A stretch of 64,000 nt of DNA from Candidatus Alistipes faecigallinarum (GTDB lineage: Bacteria > Bacteroidota > Bacteroidia > Bacteroidales > Rikenellaceae), in NCBI GenBank assembly GCA_019115605.1, contig DXDG01000019.1, positions 62,001 through 126,000 on the forward strand, written 5' to 3'. Made by a program: the position numbers and the translations under genes. The notes beneath the pieces were generated by a model. That model was not told the origin of the DNA, searched no databases, and saw only the letters and a list, made by a program, of their open reading frames with translations. Each line of letters opens with the position of its first letter. The stretch's first letter is position 1. Shown here one piece after another: positions 19,750 to 28,792 of the stretch.

Positions 19750-20691
19750 CTACCGCATGGCGATGTCGGCCTGGCCGATCAGGCGCCCCTCGCAGTAGAG
19801 CTGCACCTTGTAGGTTCCGGCGGTGAATCCCGTGCTGGCGTAGAAGATGCCCACGTCGAGGTCCTGCGTGTTGTCGTACTGCACGGTGCGCTGGGCCGAG
19901 TAGCTCAGGCGCTCGCCCTCGAACTCGAAGGTCGGCATCGCCTCGGTGGTCAGCACATAGCCGTCGGGCGAGGTGATGCGCACGTAGACGGTCTTGTCGC
20001 CCGGGGCGGCCAGTTCGTTGGCCGAGATGGTGAAGTCCACGCGCAGGCGTGCGGCGTTCTTGATGCGCGAAACCTCGCGGCTGTTGGCGTTCAGCGCCAG
20101 GAGCGCGATGTCGCGGGCCCGCAGCACGGCGCCGATGCGTACCTTGTTGTCGAGCTCGGCGGCCTTCTCTTCGGCCATGTCGGCGCGCAGGTTGGCCGAG
20201 GAGATCTCCTTGCGGAAGCCGACGTTCTCCTTGATGAGCTTCTTGTTGAGCGTGTTCAGCGAGTCGATCTGGCGGACGTAGCCCCGCATGATCGTGCGCA
20301 GGGTGCCCACCTCCTTCTCGTACTGCTTGATCTTCGCGAGGTTCCACGAACGCTCCTTCTTCAGGCGCGTCATCAGCGAGTCGGCCCTTTCGCGTTCGAT
20401 CGAGAGGTTCGCCGAGATCGAGTCGTTGGTGATCTGGAGGTTGTCGTAGTCCGTCATGAGGCGTCCCAGGTCGTTCTGGATCGAGTCGCGGTCGGCCTGC
20501 AGCAGCTCGTTGTCGATCATCTGCTGGCGGTGGATGCTGAAGTAGAGGATCGACAGCGCCACGAGGATCGCCGAGAGAATGATGATGACGATGCGGTAGC
20601 CGCGTATGGATTTTTCGGCGGCGGGCTGCTCCATCGGGTAGCCCTCTTCCTCTTCGAACTCCGAGGGATCGTATCCCTGTCTGTTTTCCAT
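19750..20691 (-). CDS. Hypothetical membrane-anchored coiled-coil protein
   Basis: TM segment IVIIILSAILVALSILYFSI followed by a coiled coil and a beta-rich C-terminus; TATTTTTG promoter-like box upstream on the minus strand (~20790). Confidence 0.8.
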   Translation of the reverse strand: MENRQGYDPSEFEEEEGYPMEQPAAEKSIRGYRIVIIILSAILVALSILYFSIHRQQMIDNELLQADRDSIQNDLGRLMTDYDNLQITNDSISANLSIERERADSLMTRLKKERSWNLAKIKQYEKEVGTLRTIMRGYVRQIDSLNTLNKKLIKENVGFRKEISSANLRADMAEEKAAELDNKVRIGAVLRARDIALLALNANSREVSRIKNAARLRVDFTISANELAAPGDKTVYVRITSPDGYVLTTEAMPTFEFEGERLSYSAQRTVQYDNTQDLDVGIFYASTGFTAGTYKVQLYCEGRLIGQADIAMR

Positions 20692-20856
20692 AGCCTTTCG
20701 GGTTTAGGGGCCGGGTGTGCGCCCGGCGGCGTTTGTCCGCTCCGCCGTTGCGGCCGGTTTGGACGGCGGCGGCCTGCGGAGCAGGTTACAAAAATAGTGA
20801 TTTATTCGAAAAATCGAACATCCGGCCGCAGAAAAAGCGCTCCGGCCGTGCGCCGT

Positions 20857-21939
20857 TTATCGTTTCAGGTGCCGCCGGATGACCGGGCAGACCAGGTCGG
20901 CATAGCGCATCATGCCCAGGTCGGTGAAGTGCACGCCGTCCACCGTCGCCTCGGCGTCGTCGCCCAGCATCCGCTCGGAGGAGATCATGTAGATGTGCTT
21001 CTCGCCCTTCTTTTTCAGCTCGCCGAAGATGCGGTTTACGGTTTCGTTCTTGCTGCGCACCTCCTCGGCCATCCGCTTGTCGAAGCGTCCGTGGGGGTAG
21101 CGGGGATCCTCGATGAAGATCACCGGCGTGTCGGGGTGCCGCTCGCGCAGGATGCGGTAGAAGGCCTCCATGCGGTCGTTCATCTCCTCGACCGAGGCGT
21201 TGGGCACGAAGTCGAGGACGAAGACCGAGGCGTCGACCTCGGCCATCAGACGGGCGATTTCGAGGTCGAGCAGGGCGTTTCCGCTGAATCCGAGGTTGAT
21301 GCACTCGCGGTTCAGGCGCCGCGAGATGATGTTCGTGTGGGCCATGCCGGGGCGGTTGGCGCAGCCGCCCTGGAGGATGCTCGTGCCGTAGAAGACCACG
21401 GGACGTTCGCGCTGCGGGAGATCGACGGCCGGCTGCTCGATGCGGGCCAGCGAGTCGATGCCGATCTCCAGGTCGGTCAGGCCGTCGTAGAGCGGGAGGT
21501 AGAGCATGTATTCCCGTTCGGCGGGCTCCATGTCGGTGATGATGACCGCCTCGTTCTGCTTCCCGGAGGGGCGTGCGCTGTTCACGAAGGTCCACGCTCC
21601 ATCCTCCTGCAGGCAGTAGAGGTCCAGACCGCGGGTTCCGGTCTGTGTCTGGTGGTTCATCGTCCGGTCGAAGAGGGCCGTCCACCGGGCGGCGATGGTC
21701 GTCGAGTTGCTGCGGAAGCGCACGGCCAGTCCCGCGGAGCATTTGCCCAGTTCCCAGACCGGACCGCGCGAGATCTGCTTGTACTCGGCCGGGAGGCGTT
21801 CGTAACGGGTTTCGGTGCGCTCGGCGGCCTTTCCCAGCAGGGGGAAGTCGGCGGCATCGTAATAGGTGAGCTGTGCTTTTGCGGCCGGGACGGCCATCAT
21901 CAGGCCCAGGGCCAGCAACCACTGTTTCGGTCGTACCAT
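20857..21939 (-). CDS. SGNH/GDSL-type hydrolase
   Basis: Signal peptide; VVFYGTSILQGGCANRPGMAH, VLDFVPNASVEEM, GVHFTDLGMMRYADL. ATG at 21939 (MVRPKQ) preferred over the track start. Confidence 0.83.
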   Translation of the reverse strand: MVRPKQWLLALGLMMAVPAAKAQLTYYDAADFPLLGKAAERTETRYERLPAEYKQISRGPVWELGKCSAGLAVRFRSNSTTIAARWTALFDRTMNHQTQTGTRGLDLYCLQEDGAWTFVNSARPSGKQNEAVIITDMEPAEREYMLYLPLYDGLTDLEIGIDSLARIEQPAVDLPQRERPVVFYGTSILQGGCANRPGMAHTNIISRRLNRECINLGFSGNALLDLEIARLMAEVDASVFVLDFVPNASVEEMNDRMEAFYRILRERHPDTPVIFIEDPRYPHGRFDKRMAEEVRSKNETVNRIFGELKKKGEKHIYMISSERMLGDDAEATVDGVHFTDLGMMRYADLVCPVIRRHLKR

Positions 21940-21961
21940 CTTTCGTTTTTTTGTTTGGGTG

Positions 21962-22759
21962 TTATTTGACGAGACTCTCCACGGGGTATTTGAGCCCCTT
22001 GTAGCCGGAGATGTAGGCGTTGATGCTGCCGATGCGCACGGGCGACTCGATGTAGAGCGGAATCTTGTTGCGGTCATCCGAGATCCAGATCGTGAAGACC
22101 GAGCCGTCGGTGAACGAATAGCCCTGCGAGGAGCCGAGCTGGCAGTTGAACTTCAGCGTGCGGAAGCGGCCCATGTTGCGGATCTTCTTGACCTCGCGCC
22201 CCAGGAAGCGGTAGCGCAGCACGCGCACCGTGTCCTCGAGAACCATCTCCAGCTTCCCGGGCTCCCCTTCGCGGAAGGCCTCGGCCGGGGCGCTGCGGAG
22301 GTTGAAGAAGAGCGAAATGGGGTCCATGCTTTCGGCCGTCAGGGGCATCTGCTTCTCCCGGTAGGGGCGTTTGCGGCTGCGCCAGCGCGTGTAGACCGTC
22401 GAGTCGGCCCAGTCGTAACGGTAGCGGCTGTCGAAGGTGTAGTCGCCTTCGCGGATGTCGCTCTCGAAGCAGACGGGACGCAGCGCCTCGCGATCGATCC
22501 ATACCGTGTAGAGGTCCTCGAGGTTGAAGAACCAGCGGTAGGTGGGCAGCGTGCGCCCGTAGCCGGTAACCTTGTAGTGCTTCTCGCCGTTGAAGGTCTC
22601 CTCCGCGGTGGCGACCTCCACGGTGCCGACCTCCGTATTGGGGAACATCTTGGCCCGGTAGCTTACGCGGTACTGCAGCACTTCGCCCGGATGGTATAGT
22701 TGGGCGGCAAGGGGTGCGGCGGCCAGCAGGAGGCATATGCTGCAAATGAGTCTTTTCAT
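21962..22759 (-). CDS. DUF3108 domain-containing secreted protein
   Basis: LYHPGEVLQYRVSYR...YTVWIDREALRPVCFE...IWISDDRNKIPLYIE pattern. Confidence 0.75.
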   Translation of the reverse strand: MKRLICSICLLLAAAPLAAQLYHPGEVLQYRVSYRAKMFPNTEVGTVEVATAEETFNGEKHYKVTGYGRTLPTYRWFFNLEDLYTVWIDREALRPVCFESDIREGDYTFDSRYRYDWADSTVYTRWRSRKRPYREKQMPLTAESMDPISLFFNLRSAPAEAFREGEPGKLEMVLEDTVRVLRYRFLGREVKKIRNMGRFRTLKFNCQLGSSQGYSFTDGSVFTIWISDDRNKIPLYIESPVRIGSINAYISGYKGLKYPVESLVK

Positions 22760-22815
22760 GATTCGGGGTTTTTGACAATAGAACGCTTTTTTGCGGTATT
22801 TTGTTTTTTAAGAGT

Positions 22816-24927
22816 TTACGATATGCGTGAAAAGTCGATTTCGTCGCGTCCGGCGTAGCGGCGCCGCAGGGCTTCGAGCCCGCGGTTTTCGGGGCGTGCG
22901 AGCTGCGAGTCGTCGGCCAGGATCGCCGCCGCGGCCTCGCGTGTGAGGGTCAGGATCTGCACGTCGGCCGTCGGGTTGGCGATCTTCAGATCAAAGGCCA
23001 TGCCGCTCTGCTGCGTGCCGTTGATGTCGCCCGCGCCGCGCAGCTTGAGGTCCAGCTCCGCGAGGCGGAAGCCGTCGTTCGTCTCGCACATGGCGTCGAG
23101 GCGCGCCCTCGCCTCGCGCGAGAGCTTCTCGCCCGACATGAGGATGCAGTAGGACTGCGCGGCGCCGCGGCCCACGCGTCCGCGCAGCTGGTGCAGCTGC
23201 GAGAGGCCGAAGCGCTCGGCCGACTCGATGACCATCACCGTGGCGTTCGGGACATCGACACCCACCTCGATGACCGACGTGGCGACGAGGATCTGCGCCT
23301 CGCCCTCCTTGAACTGGCGCATCGACTCCTCCTTGTCGGCGGGCTTCATCTTGCCGTGGCAGATCGCCGTAACGTATTCCGGGAGCGGGAAGTCGCGCGA
23401 GATGGCCTCGTAACCGTCCGTAAGGTCCTTGTAATCCATCGCCTCGGACTCCTTGATGAGCGGGTAGACGACATAGACCTGACGCCCCTCGCGGATCTGC
23501 TGCCGCATGAATCCGAAGAGCTTGAGGCGTGCGGCGTCGGTGTAGTGGAAGGTCCGTATCGGCCGGCGCCCGGGCGGAAGTTCGTCGATGACCGAGACAT
23601 CCAGGTCGCCGTAGAGGGTCATGGCCAGCGTCCGCGGAATCGGCGTGGCGGTCATCACGAGGATATGGGGCGGGCGGGCGTTCTTGGTCCACATCCGGGC
23701 ACGCTGCTCGACGCCGAAGCGGTGCTGTTCGTCGATGACCACGAGCCCGAGGTTCGCGAACTGCACGCGGTCCTCGATCAGGGCGTGCGTGCCGATGAGG
23801 ATCTGCACTTCGCCCGAGGCGATGCCTTCGAGGGCTTCGCGGCGCTCGGCCGTCTTCGAGGCGCCGGTGAGTACGGCCACGCGGACCGCCATCGGGCCGA
23901 GCATGCGGCGGATCGTGGCGAGGTGCTGGCGCGCGAGGATCTCCGTGGGGGCCATCATGCAGGCCTGGAAGCCGTTGTCCACGGCCAGCAGCATCGACAT
24001 GAGGGCCACGAGGGTCTTGCCGCTGCCGACGTCGCCCTGCAGCAGGCGGTTCATCTGGAAACCCGTCACGGTGTCCTGGCGGATCTCGCGGATCACGCGC
24101 TTCTGGGCTCCGGTGAGCGGGAAGGGGAGCTGCTCGCGGTAGAAGGTGTTGAACGCCTCGCCGACCTTCGGGAAGAGAAAGCCGTCCTGCCGCGAGAGGC
24201 GTGCCGTGCGGCGCGCCTGGATGTTGAGCTGCACGCCGAGCAGCTCGTCGAACTTGAGCCGGTACTGGGCCTGGCGCAGCAGCTCCTGCGACTGCGGAAA
24301 GTGGATGTTGTAGTAGGCCTCGCGCAGCGGCAGCAGCCCGTAGCGAGTGCGGAACGATTCGGTGAGGGGATCCTCGATGGCGTCGCGGACCAGCGGCCAG
24401 AGCTTGCAGACGATCTGGTACATGCCCTTCGTTCCCAGCTGGCTTGAGAGCTTCTCGGTCGAGGGGTAGATGCCCTGCATGCCGCTCTCGGGCCGCCGCG
24501 AGAGGGCCTGTTCGACGGTCTCGAGTTCGGGGTGGGCCATCGAGAGCATGCCGCGGTAGAATCCCGGGCGTCCGAAGATGAGGTACTCGCGCCCCTTCTC
24601 GATACGTTTCTCGATCCACTTGATGCCCTGGAACCAGACCAGCTCGGCCGTGCCCGTAGCGTCCTGCACCGAGACGGTGAAGCGGCGCCGGCGCCCTTCG
24701 CCGGCATAGGCCACGCCCATGACGCGGGCCCGGAACTGGACGTAGGCGAGCCCGGCCGCGTCGGTGATCTCGGCGATGCGGTAGATGCGCGTGCGGTCGA
24801 TGTAGCGGAACGGGAAGTGGCGGAGCATGTCGCCGAGCGTACGGATCCCCAACTCCCTGTCGAGGAGCTTCGCCCGGGCTTCGCCGACCCCCGGGACATA
24901 CTTGATATCGTTGTCGAGACGGTCCAC
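22816..24927 (-). CDS. recG: ATP-dependent DNA helicase RecG
   Basis: LLQGDVGSGKT, VIDEQHRFGVEQR, MTATPIPRTLAMTLYGDLDVSVIDELPPGR, QLRGRVGRGAAQSYC. GTG start at 24927 (VDRLDNDIKYVPGVGEARAKLL) preferred; the track start at 25170 reads through a tandem repeat and a promoter. Confidence 0.93.
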   Translation of the reverse strand: MDRLDNDIKYVPGVGEARAKLLDRELGIRTLGDMLRHFPFRYIDRTRIYRIAEITDAAGLAYVQFRARVMGVAYAGEGRRRRFTVSVQDATGTAELVWFQGIKWIEKRIEKGREYLIFGRPGFYRGMLSMAHPELETVEQALSRRPESGMQGIYPSTEKLSSQLGTKGMYQIVCKLWPLVRDAIEDPLTESFRTRYGLLPLREAYYNIHFPQSQELLRQAQYRLKFDELLGVQLNIQARRTARLSRQDGFLFPKVGEAFNTFYREQLPFPLTGAQKRVIREIRQDTVTGFQMNRLLQGDVGSGKTLVALMSMLLAVDNGFQACMMAPTEILARQHLATIRRMLGPMAVRVAVLTGASKTAERREALEGIASGEVQILIGTHALIEDRVQFANLGLVVIDEQHRFGVEQRARMWTKNARPPHILVMTATPIPRTLAMTLYGDLDVSVIDELPPGRRPIRTFHYTDAARLKLFGFMRQQIREGRQVYVVYPLIKESEAMDYKDLTDGYEAISRDFPLPEYVTAICHGKMKPADKEESMRQFKEGEAQILVATSVIEVGVDVPNATVMVIESAERFGLSQLHQLRGRVGRGAAQSYCILMSGEKLSREARARLDAMCETNDGFRLAELDLKLRGAGDINGTQQSGMAFDLKIANPTADVQILTLTREAAAAILADDSQLARPENRGLEALRRRYAGRDEIDFSRIS

Positions 24928-24931
24928 CGGG

Positions 24932-24939
24932 CAAATATA
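24932..24939 (-). promoter_or_regulatory. Bacteroidetes -7 box (TATATTTG) for recG
   Basis: Reverse complement of caaatata; ends 5 nt upstream of the GTG start. Confidence 0.55.
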
Positions 24940-25024
24940 CGAAGTTTTCAGGGAAATGGTGAGCCTTCGGCCCGGGGTATCTCCTTCCGGAACGCATTTC
25001 CCGGCCTTCGGACGGGCTCCCGGG

Positions 25025-25122
25025 GCGGTGCGGGCGGTGCGGGCGGTGCGGACGGTGCGGGCGGTCGGATGGTGCGGACGGTGCGGATGGTGCGGACGGT
25101 GTGTATGGTGCGGGCGGTCGGA
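25025..25122. repeat. Degenerate 9-bp tandem repeat (GGTGCGGRY)n
   Basis: ggtgcgggc ggtgcgggc ggtgcggac ggtgcgggc ggtcggat ggtgcggac ggtgcggat ggtgcggac ggtgtgtat ggtgcgggc. Confidence 0.9.
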
Positions 25123-25212
25123 TCTCCGGGATTGCCGGGATCGCCGGCGCGGACAGGGCACGGGCGGCACGGAAACCCCGCGCCGCCCGTGCGTTCCGTT
25201 TCCGGGAGCCGG

Positions 25213-27024
25213 CTATTCGTCCAGCGCGCCGCAGACGCGGCGGTTGATCGCGCGGATGCGCTCCGCGTCGACCTTCATCACCCGGCGGTCGTAGGTCATC
25301 AGGCCGTTCACTTCGGTCTCGACGTCGGTGGTCTGCGTGTAGACCGCCGCGGAGAAGTAGCGCAGGTGGTCGAGCAGCGACGAGGCGTAGCGCTCATACT
25401 CGTCGGTAACCTGCTGCGGGGTGTTGAAGCGCACATAGCCCCAGTTGCGGTCCTGCTCCCAGAGGTGCCCCTCGACGACCTGCCCGATGCCGCCGAACTC
25501 GCCGAGCACCGAGACGCGGTCGGCGTCGAAGATCAGCAGCCCCGGCATGGGGTAGTTGTGCTGGTCGAGCATGTCGCCCGCGCGGTAGTGGTTTCCGCCG
25601 CTGGCGGCATCGACCAGACGCGTCGGGTCGTAGGCCTTCGTCCAGGCCGCGATCTCGGGGGTCTTGAACTGTCCCCAGGTCTCGTTGAAGGGAATCCAGA
25701 CGCCGATCGAGACGAACGGCCGCAGGCAGTCGATGATCTCGCGCCACTCCTTGCGGTAGCAGGCCTCCGACTCGGGCGAGCGCTGCCGCTCCTCACCCGT
25801 GAAGTAGCGGGTCATCTGCCACTGGGGATTGCCGAACGAGATGTCGCCGCTGGGCATGTCCTGCCAGACGATGATCCCCTCGCGGTCGCAGTGGTAGTAC
25901 CAGCGGGCCGGTTCGACCTTCACGTGCTTGCGGATCATGTTGTAGCCCAGCTCCTTGGTCTTTACGATGTCGTAGCGCAGCGCCTCGTCCGAGGGGGCGG
26001 TGTAGAGCCCGTCGGGCCACCATCCCTGGTCGAGGGGCCCGAACTGGAAGAGGGGCCGGTTGTTGAGCATCAGGCGCGGGACGTTGTTGCGGTCGCGGCC
26101 TGTCGAGAACTTGCGCATGGCCGTGTAGCTCGCCACGCGGTCCACGACGCGGCCGTCGTGGCGCAGCGTAACCTGCAGGTCGTAGAGGAAGGGGCTTTCG
26201 GGGCTCCAAAGCTTCGGCTCGGCAACGGGAAGCTCCACGGAGGTGCTGGGCAGCGCCTCGGCCGTGGCGACCACCGTGCCGCCGTCCCGGAGCACGACCT
26301 CGATGCGGTCGCCCGGGGCCGCCTCCGAGAGGGGCACCTCGACCGTGAAGCGCATGTGGTCAAGGTCGGCCGTGGCCTGCACGCCGAGGATGTAGCGCTG
26401 CGGCACGGCTTCGAGCCAGACGGTCTGCCAGATGCCGCTCACGGACGAGTACCAGATGCCGCTCGGATTGTCCGACTGCTTGCCGCGGGGCTGGAAACCC
26501 TTTTCGGTGGGGTCCCAGACGCGGATGCGGAGCGTGTTGCCGCCCTTGCGCAGGGCCGGGGTGATATCGAAGCTGAAGGGGGTGAAGCCGCCGGTGTGCG
26601 AGCCGACCGTCGTGCCGTTCACCCAGACGTCGGTCTTCCAGTCCGAGGCGCCGATGTGGAGCAGGACGCGGTCGCCGCGCCACGAGGCCGGAACCGTGAA
26701 GCTGCGTTCGTACCAGAGGCAGCGGTCGGCGCCGGGGCGCTCGCCGACCCCCGAGAGGGCCGACTCCGCTGCGAAGGGGACGAGGATCTTGCCCTCGAAC
26801 GTCTCGGGCGCGGCTTCGAGCGGGAGGATGGCGTAGTCCCAGAGTCCGTTGAGGTTTTGCCACTTCTCGCGCACGAGCTGCGGACGCGGGTATTCGGCTA
26901 GCACCTGCTGCGGGTCGAGTTTCTCACCCCACGGGGTGAGCAGGCGTACCTGGGCCGGCTGCCATTGGGCGGCGGCCGGCAGCGCGGCCAGGAGGGCCAG
27001 CGCCATGAGGAAGGTTCGTTTCAT
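25213..27024 (-). CDS. Glycoside hydrolase family 2 (catalytic residues present)
   Basis: Sugar-binding domain RSFTVPASWRGDRVLLHIGASDWKTDVWVNG; acid/base motif VWIPFNETWG; nucleophile motif VLGEFGG. Confidence 0.9.
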   Translation of the reverse strand: MKRTFLMALALLAALPAAAQWQPAQVRLLTPWGEKLDPQQVLAEYPRPQLVREKWQNLNGLWDYAILPLEAAPETFEGKILVPFAAESALSGVGERPGADRCLWYERSFTVPASWRGDRVLLHIGASDWKTDVWVNGTTVGSHTGGFTPFSFDITPALRKGGNTLRIRVWDPTEKGFQPRGKQSDNPSGIWYSSVSGIWQTVWLEAVPQRYILGVQATADLDHMRFTVEVPLSEAAPGDRIEVVLRDGGTVVATAEALPSTSVELPVAEPKLWSPESPFLYDLQVTLRHDGRVVDRVASYTAMRKFSTGRDRNNVPRLMLNNRPLFQFGPLDQGWWPDGLYTAPSDEALRYDIVKTKELGYNMIRKHVKVEPARWYYHCDREGIIVWQDMPSGDISFGNPQWQMTRYFTGEERQRSPESEACYRKEWREIIDCLRPFVSIGVWIPFNETWGQFKTPEIAAWTKAYDPTRLVDAASGGNHYRAGDMLDQHNYPMPGLLIFDADRVSVLGEFGGIGQVVEGHLWEQDRNWGYVRFNTPQQVTDEYERYASSLLDHLRYFSAAVYTQTTDVETEVNGLMTYDRRVMKVDAERIRAINRRVCGALDE

Positions 27025-27192
27025 AGACGGTGAAGTTTGGATGGTCGTAATTGTTTGCGATTCTAAAATTACGCATATTTTCGGCGACGGCCAAACGACC
27101 CCGTCGGGGATGGATTCCGCTGTTTTTGTATACTCGGCTGTAAATCAGCACCACGATCGGTTTCTGGACCGAGTGTGGCCCGGGCTTTGTTG

Positions 27193-27253
27193 CGATATGA
27201 CACTCTTTTGAGACGATAGTATACACCTAGGGGCGAAAGAAAATCTATTTTTG
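27193..27253 (+). promoter_or_regulatory. Promoter/operator A (upstream of sulfatase)
   Basis: CGATATGACACTCTTTTGAGACGATAGTATACACC...TATTTTTG; 50/61 identical to 28712-28772 by hand count. Confidence 0.75.
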
Positions 27254-27319
27254 TTCAAAACGAAACGTCGTGTCGGAAAGAGCGACTCGGGTTTCGATAC
27301 CACCTGACCTGCTACGAAA

Positions 27320-28651
27320 ATGGATGACAGAACCCTGCTGACAGGAGTCGGGGCGCTGCTGGCACTCGGTGCTCCGGCTTCGGCGCAAAACATGCGCCCC
27401 AACGTGATCGTGATCTATACGGACGACCATGGTACGCTGGACATGAACTGTTACGGTGCCCGGGACCTCCGGACGCCTCACATGGATACGCTGGCGGCGC
27501 GGGGCGTACGTTTCACGCAATTCTATGCCGCCCCCGTGAGTTCGGCCTCCCGGGCGAGTCTGATGACCGGACAATTCACCGCCCGTGCGGGACTTACGGG
27601 GAATGCCGGGGACCGGGGCCTGCCGACGGACAAGGAGACGATTGCCGAGCGTCTGCGGGCAAACGGTTACCGGACAGCCTGTATCGGCAAGTGGCACCTG
27701 GGGTCGCTCAGGGAGTATGCTCCGAACAGTCGGGGATTCGATTATTTCTGGGGATTTCTGGGAGGCTGCATCGACAGCTATTCGCATTTCTACTATTGGG
27801 GAGGTCCGAACCGGCACGACCTCTGGTGCAACGATCGGGAGATCTATCGCGGCGGAACCTTTTTTGCCGAAGAGACGTTGCGCGAGGCCGAGCGGTTCAT
27901 TACAAACGGGGACGAACGCCCCTTCTTTCTCTATTGGGCCGTCAATATCCCTCATTATCCGCTTCAGCCGTCGGAGAAGTGGCTGGAGTATTATGCCGAT
28001 CTGCCCGAGCCGCGCCGTCAGTATGCGGCTTTTATCTCGACATTCGATGATTGTCTGGGCGGGTTGAGAGCCTTTCTTCGGGAGAATGGGCTGGAGGAGA
28101 ACACAATTGTCATACTGCAGTCGGATAACGGCCACAGCACCGAGGTGAGAACCTTCGGTGGAGGGGGTTATTGCGGCGACTATCGAGGCGGGAAGTTCTC
28201 CCTTTTCGAAGGGGGAATCCGGGTGCCGGCCCTCATCTCCTGGCCCGGACATCTTCCGCAGGGGGCCGTCCGGGACCAGATGGCCATGAATATTGACTGG
28301 TTTCCGACGATTCTCGAACTTTGCGGAATTGATGCCGCGGGGTGTGACGTGGATGGGAAGAGTCTCGTGGGGGTGCTCCTCGACGGTTCGGCCCCGGCAC
28401 CACATGAAACGCTGCATTTCGATTTCGAGCGCCAGTGGGCCGTACGTCACGGTGACTGGAAACTGCTTTTCAATGCCATCGATGTACGTCCCAATGACCG
28501 GAACGTGACCCTCGAAGGTCTCTTCCTGACCAACCTGAAGATGGATCCTTCGGAATCGCGGAATCTTCTCGAATCCTATCCGCAGCAGGCCGGCGAGTTG
28601 CTGGAGCTGCGTCTGCAGTATGTCGCCTCACTCTCCGGACCGAGAAAGTAA
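27320..28651 (+). CDS. Type I sulfatase, Ser-type active-site motif
   Basis: RPNVIVIYTDDHGTLDMNCYGARDLRTPHMDTLAARGVRFTQFYAAPVSSASRASLMTG (S-S-A-S-R), GYRTACIGKWHLG. Confidence 0.92.
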   Translation: MDDRTLLTGVGALLALGAPASAQNMRPNVIVIYTDDHGTLDMNCYGARDLRTPHMDTLAARGVRFTQFYAAPVSSASRASLMTGQFTARAGLTGNAGDRGLPTDKETIAERLRANGYRTACIGKWHLGSLREYAPNSRGFDYFWGFLGGCIDSYSHFYYWGGPNRHDLWCNDREIYRGGTFFAEETLREAERFITNGDERPFFLYWAVNIPHYPLQPSEKWLEYYADLPEPRRQYAAFISTFDDCLGGLRAFLRENGLEENTIVILQSDNGHSTEVRTFGGGGYCGDYRGGKFSLFEGGIRVPALISWPGHLPQGAVRDQMAMNIDWFPTILELCGIDAAGCDVDGKSLVGVLLDGSAPAPHETLHFDFERQWAVRHGDWKLLFNAIDVRPNDRNVTLEGLFLTNLKMDPSESRNLLESYPQQAGELLELRLQYVASLSGPRK

Positions 28652-28711
28652 TTCGTAAATCATGTGTCTGCAGGTTAGTGACATGCGTTCCGATGCCCGT
28701 GCGTGTTGAAT

Positions 28712-28772
28712 CGATATGATACTCTTTTGGGACGATAGTACACACCTCGGCACGGAAGAAAACGTACCTTTG
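28712..28772 (+). promoter_or_regulatory. Promoter/operator B (upstream of GH130)
   Basis: CGATATGATACTCTTTTGGGACGATAGTACACACC...TACCTTTG. Confidence 0.75.
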
Positions 28773-28792
28773 TTTACGAAAAACGAGACCCC

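Noticed and set aside
16967-19798. 943-aa plus-strand ORF
   Set aside because: Antisense to malQ; shadow ORF.
25025-25122. Tandem GGTGCGGAC repeats as a CRISPR-like array
   Set aside because: Units are 9 bp with no spacers; a minisatellite, not a CRISPR.
27245-28450. 401-aa minus-strand ORF over the sulfatase
   Set aside because: Sulfatase on the plus strand has the full motif set and a promoter; antisense translation shows no family features.
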